A stretch of DNA of 64,000 bases, from NCBI GenBank assembly GCA_003117195.1, contig BDSI01000006.1, positions 939,501 through 1,003,500 of the forward strand, in the 5' to 3' direction. Every line of letters starts with the position of its first letter. Position 1 is the stretch's first letter. Origin of the DNA: Eudorina sp. 2006-703-Eu-15 (Eukaryota > Chlorophyta > Chlorophyceae > Chlamydomonadales > Volvocaceae). Under the pieces are notes generated by a model. The model did not search any database. It was not told the origin of the DNA and saw only the letters and a list, made by a program, of their open reading frames with translations. Below are positions 9,948 to 23,845 of the stretch, piece by piece. The translations under genes were made by a program, and so were the position numbers.

Positions 9948-11033
9948 TCTCACTTTACTGGCATAGCTCAATTGGTACAGCACCGGCTTTGAGGTTGCAA
10001 GGTCCCAGATTCGACTCCGGGCGGCAACGTTCTAGCGGTAAATATGGGTTCGAATCCCATCGTCGGTCCCCCGGAGCGGCGGCCTTTGAGGAGCTGCTGG
10101 AGCCAAGACTTGGCTTCAAGGAGGCGACTGTGCCTCGGCGGACATACAGCGCTACTGACAGCGTGTGTACAGTGGAATGAGGAGTGGCTGGCCCCTGGGC
10201 CTCTGAATAATCAGATGGTTGAACAACAACAGGAACGCAGCGCTCTTGCGATGATAAGGGATGTACAGGCGCTGGTGTGCGTGCTTGGTGGTAGTCAAAT
10301 AACGCGGCTGTAGAGCATGCGTCTGGTGGCAAGGGGGCTGTAGGCACCTGGGCTAGTTGTACTAGCTAATGGACTATCAGGTGGACGCAGTCCTGCGACG
10401 ATTACGGTAGGCGGTGAGCATCCCCCTCGATGGGCGGTACAGTGTGGACTAAGTGAACTACGCCCCTCCTCATCAGAGGAGTGCTTCGGCGGTCTCCCGA
10501 ATGGGGCGGGTTAGCGCCCCCGGCCAGCGTCGGCCCGGCAGATATGTAACGATACACACATACACACACGCACACATACACAAAGGCACACATACACACA
10601 CGCACACACACACACACACACAGTCACATTCGGGCTGGGTCGGGTCCTGCTGTCCCTTGCATGTCCATCGCCGCCCCGCGTAAGCCGCCCGCACAGCCGC
10701 GACTCTCCATTACGGGGACACACTGTCTTTGCTTCTGCTTTATCGCATGTCGCCCCTCTTTTCTATATACACGTCCCCGGCCTGTCGGCAATGCGCAGCC
10801 AACGGCCTCACTCGTCCGCGTGCACAATTAGGGTCCTCGCAAGTCGTGTCTCTCGGTTTATTTTAACACACAGTCACATTATCCGCACATATGTCATTAC
10901 CCCACCGGCCGCTGGTACACTGGCGTCCCTTCCGTACACTGCCGTACTGCACCCATGCCGCGTTCGTACGCGTCCCTGCCTACAAATCCCTCCTTCCGCG
11001 ATTCTCACCCGTAGCCGCGCCACCACCCATACA

Positions 11034-11106
11034 TTCACTATAGTCTAGGCGGTCAGGATACAGGATTCTCACTCCTGAGACCCGGGTTCGAGTCCCGGTA
11101 GTGAAA
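11034..11106 (+). tRNA. tRNA-Glu: tRNA-Glu(CTC), unit 7
   Basis: Same 73-nt sequence as unit 2. The distal T4 of the unit is lost here (CCCCTCCTTCTATA near 11924). Confidence 0.9.
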
Positions 11107-12199
11107 TCTCACTTTATTGGCATAGCTCAATTGGTACAGCACCGGCTTTGAGGTTGCAAGGTCCCAGATTCGACTCCGGGCGGCAACGTTCTAGCGGTAA
11201 ATATGGGTTCGAATCCCATCGTCGGTCCCCCGGAGCGGCGGCCTTTGAGGAGCTGCTGGAGCCAAGACTTGGCTTCAAGAAGGCGACTGTGCCTCGGCGG
11301 ACATACAGCGCTACTGACAGCGTGTGTACAGTGGAATGAGGAGTGGCTGGCCCCTGGGCCTCTGAATAATCAGATGGTTGAACAACAACAGGAACGCAGC
11401 GCTCTTGCGATGATAAGGGATGTACAGGCGCTGGTGTGCGTGCTTGGTGGTAGTCAAATAACGCGGCTGTAGAGCATGCGTCTGGCGGCAAGGGGGCTGT
11501 AGGCACCTGGGCTAGTTGTACTAGCTAATGGACTATCAGGTGGACGCAGTCCTGCGACGATTACGGTAGGCGGTGAGCATCCCCCTCGATGGGCGGTACA
11601 GTGTGGACTAAGTGAACTACGCCCCTCCTCATCAGAGGAGTGCTTCGGCGGTCTCCCGAATGGGGCGGGTTAGCGCCCCCGGCCAGCGTCGGCCCGGCAG
11701 ATATGTAACGATACACACATACACACACGCACACATACACAAAGGCACACATACACACACGCACACACACACACACAGTCACAGACACAGTCACATTCGG
11801 GCTGGGTCGGGTCCTGCTGTCCCTTGCATGTCCATCGCCGCCCCGCGTAAGCCGCCCGCACAGCCGCGACTCTCCATTACGGGGACACACTGTCTTTGCT
11901 TCTGCTTTATCGCATGTCGCCCCTCCTTCTATATACACGTCCCCGGCCTGTCGGCAATGCGCAGCCAACGGCCTCACTCGTCCGCGTGCGCAATTAGGGT
12001 CCTCGCAAGTCGTGTCTCTCGGTTTATTTTAACACACAGTCACATTATCCGCACATATGTCATTACCCCACCGGCCGCTGGTACACTGGCGTCCCTTCCG
12101 TACACTGCCGTACTGCACCCATGCCGCGTTCGTACGCGTCCCTGCCTACAAATCCCTCCTTCCGCGTTTCTCACCCGTAGCCGCGCCACCACCCATACA

Positions 12200-12272
12200 T
12201 TCACTATAGTCTAGGCGGTCAGGATACAGGATTCTCACTCCTGAGACCCGGGTTCGAGTCCCGGTAGTGAAA
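12200..12272 (+). tRNA. tRNA-Glu: tRNA-Glu(CTC), unit 8
   Basis: Same 73-nt sequence as unit 2. Confidence 0.9.
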
Positions 12273-13351
12273 TCTCACTTTATTGGCATAGCTCAATTGG
12301 TACAGCACCGGCTTTGAGGTTGCAAGGTCCCAGATTCGACTCCGGGCGGCAACGTTCTAGCGGTAAATATGGGTTCGAATCCCATCGTCGGTCCCCGGAG
12401 CGGCGGCCTTTGAGGAGCTGCTGGAGCCAAGACTTGGCTTCAAGAAGGCGACTGTGCCTCGGCGGACATACAGCGCTACTGACAGCGTGTGTACAGTGGA
12501 ATGAGGAGTGGCTGGCCCCTGGGCCTCTGAATAATCAGATGGTTGAACAACAACAGGAACGCAGCGCTCTTGCGATGATAAGGGATGTACAGGCGCTGGT
12601 GTGCGTGCTTGGTGGTAGTCAAATAACGCGGCTGTAGAGCATGCGTCTGGTGGCAAGGGGGCTGTAGGCACCTGGGCTAGTTGTACTAGCTAATGGACTA
12701 TCAGGTGGACGCAGTCCTGCGACGATTACGGTAGGCGGTGAGCATCCCCCTCGATGGGCGGTACAGTGTGGACTAAGTGAACTACGCCCCTCCTCATCAG
12801 AGGAGTGCTTCGGCGGTCTCCCGAATGGGCGGGTTAGCGCCCCCGGCCAGCGTCGGCCCGGCAGATATGTAACGATACACACATACACACACGCACACAT
12901 ACACAAAGGCACACATACACACACGCACACACACACACACAGTCACATTCGGGCTGGGTCGGGTCCTGCTGTCCCTTGCATGTCCATCGCCGCCCCGCGT
13001 AAGCCGCCCGCACAGCCGCGACTCTCCATTACGGGGACACACTGTCTTTGCTTCTGCTTTATCGCATGTCGCCCCTCTTTTCTATATACACGTCCCCGGC
13101 CTGTCGGCAATGCGCAGCCAACGGCCTCACTCGTCCGCGTGCACAATTAGGGTCCTCGCAAGTCGTGTCTCTCGGTTTATTTTAACACACAGTCACATTA
13201 TCCGCACATATGTCATTACCCACCGGCCGCTGGTACACTGGCGTCCCTTCCGTACACTGCCGTACTGCACCCATGCCGCGTTCGTACGCGTCCCTGCCTA
13301 CAAATCCCTCCTTCCGCGATTCTCACCCGTAGCCGCGCCACCACCCATACA

Positions 13352-13424
13352 TTCACTATAGTCTAGGCGGTCAGGATACAGGATTCTCACTCCTGAGACC
13401 CGGGTTCGAGTCCCGGTAGTGAAA
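13352..13424 (+). tRNA. tRNA-Glu: tRNA-Glu(CTC), unit 9
   Basis: Same 73-nt sequence as unit 2. Confidence 0.9.
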
Positions 13425-14504
13425 TCTCACTTTACTGGCATAGCTCAATTGGTACAGCACCGGCTTTGAGGTTGCAAGGTCCCAGATTCGACTCCGGGCG
13501 GCAACGTTCTAGCGGTAAATATGGGTTCGAATCCCATCGTCGGTCCCCCGGAGCGGCGGCCTTTGAGGAGCTGCTGGAGCCAAGACTTGGCTTCAAGAAG
13601 GCGACTGTGCCTCGGCGGACATACAGCGCTACTGACAGCGTGTGTACAGTGGAATGAGGAGTGGCTGGCCCCTGGGCCTCTGAATAATCAGATGGTTGAA
13701 CAACAACAGGAACGCAGCGCTCTTGCGATGATAAGGGATGTACAGGCGCTGGTGTGCGTGCTTGGTGGTAGTCAAATAACGCGGCTGTAGAGCATGCGTC
13801 TGGTGGCAAGGGGGCTGTAGGCACCTGGGCTAGTTGTACTAGCTAATGGACTATCAGGTGGACGCAGTCCTGCGACGATTACGGTAGGCGGTGAGCATCC
13901 CCCTCGATGGGCGGTACAGTGTGGACTAAGTGAACTACGCCCCTCCTCATCAGAGGAGTGCTTCGGCGGTCTCCCGAATGGGGCGGGTTAGCGCCCCCGG
14001 CCAGCGTCGGCCCGGCAGATATGTAACGATACACACATACACACACGCACACATACACAAAGGCACACATACACACACGCACACACACACACAGTCACAT
14101 TCGGGCTGGGTCGGGTCCTGCTGTCCCTTGCATGTCCATCGCCGCCCCGCGTAAGCCGCCCGCACAGCCGCGACTCTCCATTACGGGGACACACTGTCTT
14201 TGCTTCTGCTTTATCGCATGTCGCCCCTCTTTTCTATATACACGTCCCCGGCCTGTCGGCAATGCGCAGCCAACGGCCTCACTCGTCCGCGTGCACAATT
14301 AGGGTCCTCGCAAGTCGTGTCTCTCGGTTTATTTTAACACACAGTCACATTATCCGCACATATGTCATTACCCCACCGGCCGCTGGTACACTGGCGTCCC
14401 TTCCGTACACTGCCGTACTGCACCCATGCCGCGTTCGTACGCGTCCCTGCCTACAAATCCCTCCTTCCGCGATTCTCACCCGTAGCCGCGCCACCACCCA
14501 TACA

Positions 14505-14577
14505 TTCACTATAGTCTAGGCGGTCAGGATACAGGATTCTCACTCCTGAGACCCGGGTTCGAGTCCCGGTAGTGAAA
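14505..14577 (+). tRNA. tRNA-Glu: tRNA-Glu(CTC), unit 10
   Basis: Same 73-nt sequence as unit 2. The distal T4 of this unit is shortened to TTT near 15390. Confidence 0.9.
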
Positions 14578-15664
14578 TCTCACTTTATTGGCATAGCTCA
14601 ATTGGTACAGCACCGGCTTTGAGGTTGCAAGGTCCCAGATTCGACTCCGGGCGGCAACGTTCTAGCGGTAAATATGGGTTCGAATCCCATCGTCGGTCCC
14701 CCGGAGCGGCGGCCTTTGAGGAGCTGCTGGAGCCAAGACTTGGCTTCAAGAAGGCGACTGTGCCTCGGCGGACATACAGCGCTACTGACAGCGTGTGTAC
14801 AGTGGAATGAGGAGTGGCTGGCCCCTGGGCCTCTGAATAATCAGATGGTTGAACAACAACAGGAACGCAGCGCTCTTGCGATGATAAGGGATGTACAGGC
14901 GCTGGTGTGCGTGCTTGGTGGTAGTCAAATAACGCGGCTGTAGAGCATGCGTCTGGCGGCAAGGGGGCTGTAGGCACCTGGGCTAGTTGTACTAGCTAAT
15001 GGACTATCAGGTGGACGCAGTCCTGCGACGATTACGGTAGGCGGTGAGCATCCCCCTCGATGGGCGGTACAGTGTGGACTAAGTGAACTACGCCCCTCCT
15101 CATCAGAGGAGTGCTTCGGCGGTCTCCCGAATGGGGCGGGTTAGCGCCCCCGGCCAGCGTCGGCCCGGCAGATATGTAACGATACACACATACACACACG
15201 CACACATACACAAAGGCACACATACACACACGCACACACACACACACACACACAGTCACATTCGGGCTGGGTCGGGTCCTGCTGTCCCTTGCATGTCCAT
15301 CGCCGCCCCGCGTAAGCCGCCCGCACAGCCGCGACTCTCCATTACGGGGACACACTGTCTTTGCTTCTGCTTTATCGCATGTCGCCCCTCTTTCTATATA
15401 CACGTCCCCGGCCTGTCGGCAATGCGCAGCCAACGGCCTCACTCGTCCGCGTGCACAATTAGGGTCCTCGCAAGTCGTGTCTCTCGGTTTATTTTAACAC
15501 ACAGTCACATTATCCGCACATATGTCATTACCCCACCGGCCGCTGGTACACTGGCGTCCCTTCCGTACACTGCCGTACTGCACCCATGCCGCGTTCGTAC
15601 GCGTCCCTGCCTACAAATCCCTCCTTCCGCGATTCTCACCCGTAGCCGCGCCACCACCCATACA

Positions 15665-15737
15665 TTCACTATAGTCTAGGCGGTCAGGATACAGGATTCT
15701 CACTCCTGAGACCCGGGTTCGAGTCCCGGTAGTGAAA
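15665..15737 (+). tRNA. tRNA-Glu: tRNA-Glu(CTC), unit 11
   Basis: Same 73-nt sequence as unit 2. Confidence 0.9.
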
Positions 15738-16825
15738 TCTCACTTTATTGGCATAGCTCAATTGGTACAGCACCGGCTTTGAGGTTGCAAGGTCCCAGAT
15801 TCGACTCCGGGCGGCAACGTTCTAGCGGTAAATATGGGTTCGAATCCCATCGTCGGTCCCCCGGAGCGGCGGCCTTTGAGGAGCTGCTGGAGCCAAGACT
15901 TGGCTTCAAGAAGGCGACTGTGCCTCGGCGGACATACAGCGCTACTGACAGCGTGTGTACAGTGGAATGAGGAGTGGCTGGCCCCTGGGCCTCTGAATAA
16001 TCAGATGGTTGAACAACAACAGGAACGCAGCGCTCTTGCGATGATAAGGGATGTACAGGCGCTGGTGTGCGTGCTTGGTGGTAGTCAAATAACGCGGCTG
16101 TAGAGCATGCGTCTGGCGGCAAGGGGGCTGTAGGCACCTGGGCTAGTTGTACTAGCTAATGGACTATCAGGTGGACGCAGTCCTGCGACGATTACGGTAG
16201 GCGGTGAGCATCCCCCTCGATGGGCGGTACAGTGTGGACTAAGTGAACTACGCCCCTCCTCATCAGAGGAGTGCTTCGGCGGTCTCCCGAATGGGGCGGG
16301 TTAGCGCCCCCGGCCAGCGTCGGCCCGGCAGATATGTAACGATACACACATACACACACGCACACATACACAAAGGCACACATACACACACGCACACACA
16401 CACACACACACACAGTCACATTCGGGCTGGGTCGGGTCCTGCTGTCCCTTGCATGTCCGTCGCCGCCCCGTGTAAGCCGCCCGCACAGCCGCGACTCTCC
16501 ATTACGGGGACACACTGTCTTTGCTTCTGCTTTATCGCATGTCGCCCCTCTTTTCTATATACACGTCCCCGGCCTGTCGGCAATGCGCAGCCAACGGCCT
16601 CACTCGTCCGCGTGCACAATTAGGGTCCTCGCAAGTCGTGTCTCTCGGTTTATTTTAACACACAGTCACATTATCCGCACATATGTCATTACCCCACCGG
16701 CCGCTGGTACACTGGCGTCCCTTCCGTACACTGCCGTACTGCACCCATGCCGCGTTCGTACGCGTCCCTGCCTACAAATCCCTCCTTCCGCGATTCTCAC
16801 CCGTAGCCGCGCCACCACCCATACA

Positions 16826-16898
16826 TTCACTATAGTCTAGGCGGTCAGGATACAGGATTCTCACTCCTGAGACCCGGGTTCGAGTCCCGGTAGTGAAA
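16826..16898 (+). tRNA. tRNA-Glu: tRNA-Glu(CTC), unit 12
   Basis: Same 73-nt sequence as unit 2. Confidence 0.9.
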
Positions 16899-17980
16899 TC
16901 TCACTTTACTGGCATAGCTCAATTGGTACAGCACCGGCTTTGAGGTTGCAAGGTCCCAGATTCGACTCCGGGCGGCAACGTTCTAGCGGTAAATATGGGT
17001 TCGAATCCCATCGTCGGTCCCCCGGAGCGGCGGCCTTTGAGGAGCTGCTGGAGCCAAGACTTGGCTTCAAGAAGGCGACTGTGCCTCGGCGGACATACAG
17101 CGCTACTGACAGCGTGTGTACAGTGGAATGAGGAGTGGCTGGCCCCTGGGCCTCTGAATAATCAGATGGTTGAACAACAACAGGAACGCAGCGCTCTTGC
17201 GATGATAAGGGATGTACAGGCGCTGGTGTGCGTGCTTGGTGGTAGTCAAATAACGCGGCTGTAGAGCATGCGTCTGGTGGCAAGGGGGCTGTAGGCACCT
17301 GGGCTAGTTGTACTAGCTAATGGACTATCAGGTGGACGCAGTCCTGCGACGATTACGGTAGGCGGTGAGCATCCCCCTCGATGGGCGGTACAGTGTGGAC
17401 TAAGTGAACTACGCCCCTCCTCATCAGAGGAGTGCTTCGGCGGTCTCCCGAATGGGGCGGGTTAGCGCCCCCGGCCAGCGTCGGCCCGGCAGATATGTAA
17501 CGATACACACATACACACACGCACACATACACAAAGGCACACATACACACACGCACACACACACACACAGTCACATTCGGGCTGGGTCGGGTCCTGCTGT
17601 CCCTTGCATGTCCATCGCCGCCCCGCGTAAGCCGCCCGCACAGCCGCGACTCTCCATTACGGGGACACACTGTCTTTGCTTCTGCTTTATCGCATGTCGC
17701 CCCTCTTTTCTATATACACGTCCCCGGCCTGTCGGCAATGCGCAGCCAACGGCCTCACTCGTCCGCGTGCACAATTAGGGTCCTCGCAAGTCGTGTCTCT
17801 CGGTTTATTTTAACACACAGTCACATTATCCGCACATATGTCATTACCCCACCGGCCGCTGGTACACTGGCGTCCCTTCCGTACACTGCCGTACTGCACC
17901 CATGCCGCGTTCGTACGCGTCCCTGCCTACAAATCCCTCCTTCCGCGTTTCTCACCCGTAGCCGCGCCACCACCCATACA

Positions 17981-18053
17981 TTCACTATAGTCTAGGCGGT
18001 CAGGATACAGGATTCTCACTCCTGAGACCCGGGTTCGAGTCCCGGTAGTGAAA
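17981..18053 (+). tRNA. tRNA-Glu: tRNA-Glu(CTC), unit 13
   Basis: Same 73-nt sequence as unit 2. Confidence 0.9.
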
Positions 18054-19135
18054 TCTCACTTTATTGGCATAGCTCAATTGGTACAGCACCGGCTTTGAGG
18101 TTGCAAGGTCCCAGATTCGACTCCGGGCGGCAACGTTCTAGCGGTAAATATGGGTTCGAATCCCATCGTCGGTCCCCCGGAGCGGCGGCCTTTGAGGAGC
18201 TGCTGGAGCCAAGACTTGGCTTCAAGAAGGCGACTGTGCCTCGGCGGACATACAGCGCTACTGACAGCGTGTGTACAGTGGAATGAGGAGTGGCTGGCCC
18301 CTGGGCCTCTGAATAATCAGATGGTTGAACAACAACAGGAACGCAGCGCTCTTGCGATGATAAGGGATGTACAGGCGCTGGTGTGCGTGCTTGGTGGTAG
18401 TCAAATAACGCGGCTGTAGAGCATGCGTCTGGTGGCAAGGGGGCTGTAGGCACCTGGGCTAGTTGTACTAGCTAATGGACTATCAGGTGGACGCAGTCCT
18501 GCGACGATTACGGTAGGCGGTGAGCATCCCCCTCGATGGGCGGTACAGTGTGGACTAAGTGAACTACGCCCCTCCTCATCAGAGGAGTGCTTCGGCGGTC
18601 TCCCGAATGGGGCGGGTTAGCGCCCCCGGCCAGCGTCGGCCCGGCAGATATGTAACGATACACACATACACACACGCACACATACACAAAGGCACACATA
18701 CACACACGCACACACACACACACAGTCACATTCGGGCTGGGTCGGGTCCTGCTGTCCCTTGCATGTCCGTCGCCGCCCCGCGTAAGCCGCCCGCACAGCC
18801 GCGACTCTCCATTACGGGGACACACTGTCTTTGCTTCTGCTTTATCGCATGTCGCCCCTCTTTTCTATATACACGTCCCCGGCCTGTCGGCAATGCGCAG
18901 CCAACGGCCTCACTCGTCCGCGTGCGCAATTAGGGTCCTCGCAAGTCGTGTCTCTCGGTTTATTTTAACACACAGTCACATTATCCGCACATATGTCATT
19001 ACCCCACCGGCCGCTGGTACACTGGCGTCCCTTCCGTACACTGCCGTACTGCACCCATGCCGCGTTCGTACGCGTCCCTGCCTACAAATCCCTCCTTCCG
19101 CGTTTCTCACCCGTAGTCGCGCCACCACCCATACA

Positions 19136-19208
19136 TTCACTATAGTCTAGGCGGTCAGGATACAGGATTCTCACTCCTGAGACCCGGGTTCGAGTCCCGG
19201 TAGTGAAA
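19136..19208 (+). tRNA. tRNA-Glu: tRNA-Glu(CTC), unit 14
   Basis: Same 73-nt sequence as unit 2. Confidence 0.9.
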
Positions 19209-20290
19209 TCTCACTTTACTGGCATAGCTCAATTGGTACAGCACCGGCTTTGAGGTTGCAAGGTCCCAGATTCGACTCCGGGCGGCAACGTTCTAGCGGT
19301 AAATATGGGTTCGAATCCCATCGTCGGTCCCCCGGAGCGGCGGCCTTTGAGGAGCTGCTGGAGCCAAGACTTGGCTTCAAGGAGGCGACTGTGCCTCGGC
19401 GGACATACAGCGCTACTGACAGCGTGTGTACAGTGGAATGAGGAGTGGCTGGCCCCTGGGCCTCTGAATAATCAGATGGTTGAACAACAACAGGAACGCA
19501 GCGCTCTTGCGATGATAAGGGATGTACAGGCGCTGGTGTGCGTGCTTGGTGGTAGTCAAATAACGCGGCTGTAGAGCATGCGTCTGGCGGCAAGGGGGCT
19601 GTAGGCACCTGGGCTAGTTGTACTAGCTAATGGACTATCAGGTGGACGCAGTCCTGCGACGATTACGGTAGGCGGTGAGCATCCCCCTCGATGGGCGGTA
19701 CAGTGTGGACTAAGTGAACTACGCCCCTCCTCATCAGAGGAGTGCTTCGGCGGTCTCCCGAATGGGGCGGGTTAGCGCCCCCGGCCAGCGTCGGCCCGGC
19801 AGATATGTAACGATACACACATACACACACGCACACATACACAAAGGCACACATACACACACGCACACACACACACACAGTCACATTCGGGCTGGGTCGG
19901 GTCCTGCTGTCCCTTGCATGTCCGTCGCCGCCCCGCGTAAGCCGCCCGCACAGCCGCGACTCTCCATTACGGGGACACACTGTCTTTGCTTCTGCTTTAT
20001 CGCATGTCGCCCCTCTTTTCTATATACACGTCCCCGGCCTGTCGGCAATGCGCAGCCAACGGCCTCACTCGTCCGCGTGCGCAATTAGGGTCCTCGCAAG
20101 TCGTGTCTCTCGGTTTATTTTAACACACAGTCACATTATCCGCACATATGTCATTACCCCACCGGCCGCTGGTACACTGGCGTCCCTTCCGTACACTGCC
20201 GTACTGCACCCATGCCGCGTTCGTACGCGTCCCTGCCTACAAATCCCTCCTTCCGCGATTCTCACCCGTAGCCGCGCCACCACCCATACA

Positions 20291-20363
20291 TTCACTATAG
20301 TCTAGGCGGTCAGGATACAGGATTCTCACTCCTGAGACCCGGGTTCGAGTCCCGGTAGTGAAA
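20291..20363 (+). tRNA. tRNA-Glu: tRNA-Glu(CTC), unit 15
   Basis: Same 73-nt sequence as unit 2. Confidence 0.9.
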
Positions 20364-21444
20364 TCTCACTTTACTGGCATAGCTCAATTGGTACAGCACC
20401 GGCTTTGAGGTTGCAAGGTCCCAGATTCGACTCCGGGCGGCAACGTTCTAGCGGTAAATATGGGTTCGAATCCCATCGTCGGTCCCCCGGAGCGGCGGCC
20501 TTTGAGGAGCTGCTGGAGCCAAGACTTGGCTTCAAGGAGGCGACTGTGCCTCGGCGGACATACAGCGCTACTGACAGCGTGTGTACAGTGGAATGAGGAG
20601 TGGCTGGCCCCTGGGCCTCTGAATAATCAGATGGTTGAACAACAACAGGAACGCAGCGCTCTTGCGATGATAAGGGATGTACAGGCGCTGGTGTGCGTGC
20701 TTGGTGGTAGTCAAATAACGCGGCTGTAGAGCATGCGTCTGGCGGCAAGGGGGCTGTAGGCACCTGGGCTAGTTGTACTAGCTAATGGACTATCAGGTGG
20801 ACGCAGTCCTGCGACGATTACGGTAGGCGGTGAGTATCCCCCTCGATGGGCGGTACAGTGTGGACTAAGTGAACTACGCCCCTCCTCATCAGAGGAGTGC
20901 TTCGGCGGTCTCCCGAATGGGGCGGGTTAGCGCCCCGGCCAGCGTCGGCCCGGCAGATATGTAACGATACACACATACACACACGCACACATACACAAAG
21001 GCACACATACACACACGCACACACACACACACAGTCACATTCGGGCTGGGTCGGGTCCTGCTGTCCCTTGCATGTCCGTCGCCGCCCCGCGTAAGCCGCC
21101 CGCACAGCCGCGACTCTCCATTACGGGGACACACTGTCTTTGCTTCTGCTTTATCGCATGTCGCCCCTCTTTTCTATATACACGTCCCCGGCCTGTCGGC
21201 AATGCGCAGCCAACGGCCTCACTCGTCCGCGTGCGCAATTAGGGTCCTCGCAAGTCGTGTCTCTCGGTTTATTTTAACACACAGTCACATTATCCGCACA
21301 TATGTCATTACCCCACCGGCCGCTGGTACACTGGCGTCCCTTCCGTACACTGCCGTACTGCACCCATGCCGCGTTCGTACGCGTCCCTGCCTACAAATCC
21401 CTCCTTCCGCGATTCTCACCCGTAGCCGCGCCACCACCCATACA

Positions 21445-21517
21445 TTCACTATAGTCTAGGCGGTCAGGATACAGGATTCTCACTCCTGAGACCCGGGTTC
21501 GAGTCCCGGTAGTGAAA
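21445..21517 (+). tRNA. tRNA-Glu: tRNA-Glu(CTC), unit 16
   Basis: Same 73-nt sequence as unit 2. Confidence 0.9.
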
Positions 21518-22599
21518 TCTCACTTTACTGGCATAGCTCAATTGGTACAGCACCGGCTTTGAGGTTGCAAGGTCCCAGATTCGACTCCGGGCGGCAACGT
21601 TCTAGCGGTAAATATGGGTTCGAATCCCATCGTCGGTCCCCCGGAGCGGCGGCCTTTGAGGAGCTGCTGGAGCCAAGACTTGGCTTCAAGGAGGCGACTG
21701 TGCCTCGGCGGACATACAGCGCTACTGACAGCGTGTGTACAGTGGAATGAGGAGTGGCTGGCCCCTGGGCCTCTGAATAATCAGATGGTTGAACAACAAC
21801 AGGAACGCAGCGCTCTTGCGATGATAAGGGATGTACAGGCGCTGGTGTGCGTGCTTGGTGGTAGTCAAATAACGCGGCTGTAGAGCATGCGTCTGGCGGC
21901 AAGGGGGCTGTAGGCACCTGGGCTAGTTGTACTAGCTAATGGACTATCAGGTGGACGCAGTCCTGCGACGATTACGGTAGGCGGTGAGTATCCCCCTCGA
22001 TGGGCGGTACAGTGTGGACTAAGTGAACTACGCCCCTCCTCATCAGAGGAGTGCTTCGGCGGTCTCCCGAATGGGGCGGGTTAGCGCCCCCGGCCAGCGT
22101 CGGCCCGGCAGATATGTAACGATACACACATACACACACGCACACATACACAAAGGCACACATACACACACGCACACACACACACACAGTCACATTCGGG
22201 CTGGGTCGGGTCCTGCTGTCCCTTGCATGTCCGTCGCCGCCCCGCGTAAGCCGCCCGCACAGCCGCGACTCTCCATTACGGGGACACACTGTCTTTGCTT
22301 CTGCTTTATCGCATGTCGCCCCTCTTTTCTATATACACGTCCCCGGCCTGTCGGCAATGCGCAGCCAACGGCCTCACTCGTCCGCGTGCGCAATTAGGGT
22401 CCTCGCAAGTCGTGTCTCTCGGTTTATTTTAACACACAGTCACATTATCCGCACATATGTCATTACCCCACCGGCCGCTGGTACACTGGCGTCCCTTCCG
22501 TACACTGCCGTACTGCACCCATGCCGCGTTCGTACGCGTCCCTGCCTACAAATCCCTCCTTCCGCGATTCTCACCCGTAGCCGCGCCACCACCCATACA

Positions 22600-22672
22600 T
22601 TCACTATAGTCTAGGCGGTCAGGATACAGGATTCTCACTCCTGAGACCCGGGTTCGAGTCCCGGTAGTGAAA
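22600..22672 (+). tRNA. tRNA-Glu: tRNA-Glu(CTC), unit 17
   Basis: Same 73-nt sequence as unit 2. Confidence 0.9.
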
Positions 22673-23756
22673 TCTCACTTTACTGGCATAGCTCAATTGG
22701 TACAGCACCGGCTTTGAGGTTGCAAGGTCCCAGATTCGACTCCGGGCGGCAACGTTCTAGCGGTAAATATGGGTTCGAATCCCATCGTCGGTCCCCCGGA
22801 GCGGCGGCCTTTGAGGAGCTGCTGGAGCCAAGACTTGGCTTCAAGGAGGCGACTGTGCCTCGGCGGACATACAGCGCTACTGACAGCGTGTGTACAGTGG
22901 AATGAGGAGTGGCTGGCCCCTGGGCCTCTGAATAATCAGATGGTTGAACAACAACAGGAACGCAGCGCTCTTGCGATGATAAGGGATGTACAGGCGCTGG
23001 TGTGCGTGCTTGGTGGTAGTCAAATAACGCGGCTGTAGAGCATGCGTCTGGCGGCAAGGGGGCTGTAGGCACCTGGGCTAGTTGTACTAGCTAATGGACT
23101 ATCAGGTGGACGCAGTCCTGCGACGATTACGGTAGGCGGTGAGTATCCCCCTCGATGGGCGGTACAGTGTGGACTAAGTGAACTACGCCCCTCCTCATCA
23201 GAGGAGTGCTTCGGCGGTCTCCCGAATGGGGCGGGTTAGCGCCCCCGGCCAGCGTCGGCCCGGCAGATATGTAACGATACACACATACACACACGCACAC
23301 ATACACAAAGGCACACATACACACACGCACACACACACACACACAGTCACATTCGGGCTGGGTCGGGTCCTGCTGTCCCTTGCATGTCCGTCGCCGCCCC
23401 GCGTAAGCCGCCCGCACAGCCGCGACTCTCCATTACGGGGACACACTGTCTTTGCTTCTGCTTTATCGCATGTCGCCCCTCTTTTCTATATACACGTCCC
23501 CGGCCTGTCGGCAATGCGCAGCCAACGGCCTCACTCGTCCGCGTGCGCAATTAGGGTCCTCGCAAGTCGTGTCTCTCGGTTTATTTTAACACACAGTCAC
23601 ATTATCCGCACATATGTCATTACCCCACCGGCCGCTGGTACACTGGCGTCCCTTCCGTACACTGCCGTACTGCACCCATGCCGCGTTCGTACGCGTCCCT
23701 GCCTACAAATCCCTCCTTCCGCGATTCTCACCCGAAGTCGCGCCACCACCCATACA

Positions 23757-23845
23757 TTCACTATAGTCTAGGCGGTCTATAGTCTAGGCGGTCAGGATAC
23801 AGGATTCTCACTCCTGAGACCCGGGTTCGAGTCCCGGTAGTGAAA
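23757..23845 (+). pseudogene. tRNA-Glu(CTC), unit 18, with 16-bp internal duplication
   Basis: The D-arm start is duplicated (TATAGTCTAGGCGGTC occurs twice in a row near 23762-23794). This separates the 5' acceptor strand TTCACTA from the body by 16 extra bases. Using the inner copy (23773-23845), only three acceptor pairs remain. Anticodon and T arms are intact. Probably non-functional. Like unit 1, it is the terminal copy of the array. Confidence 0.7.
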
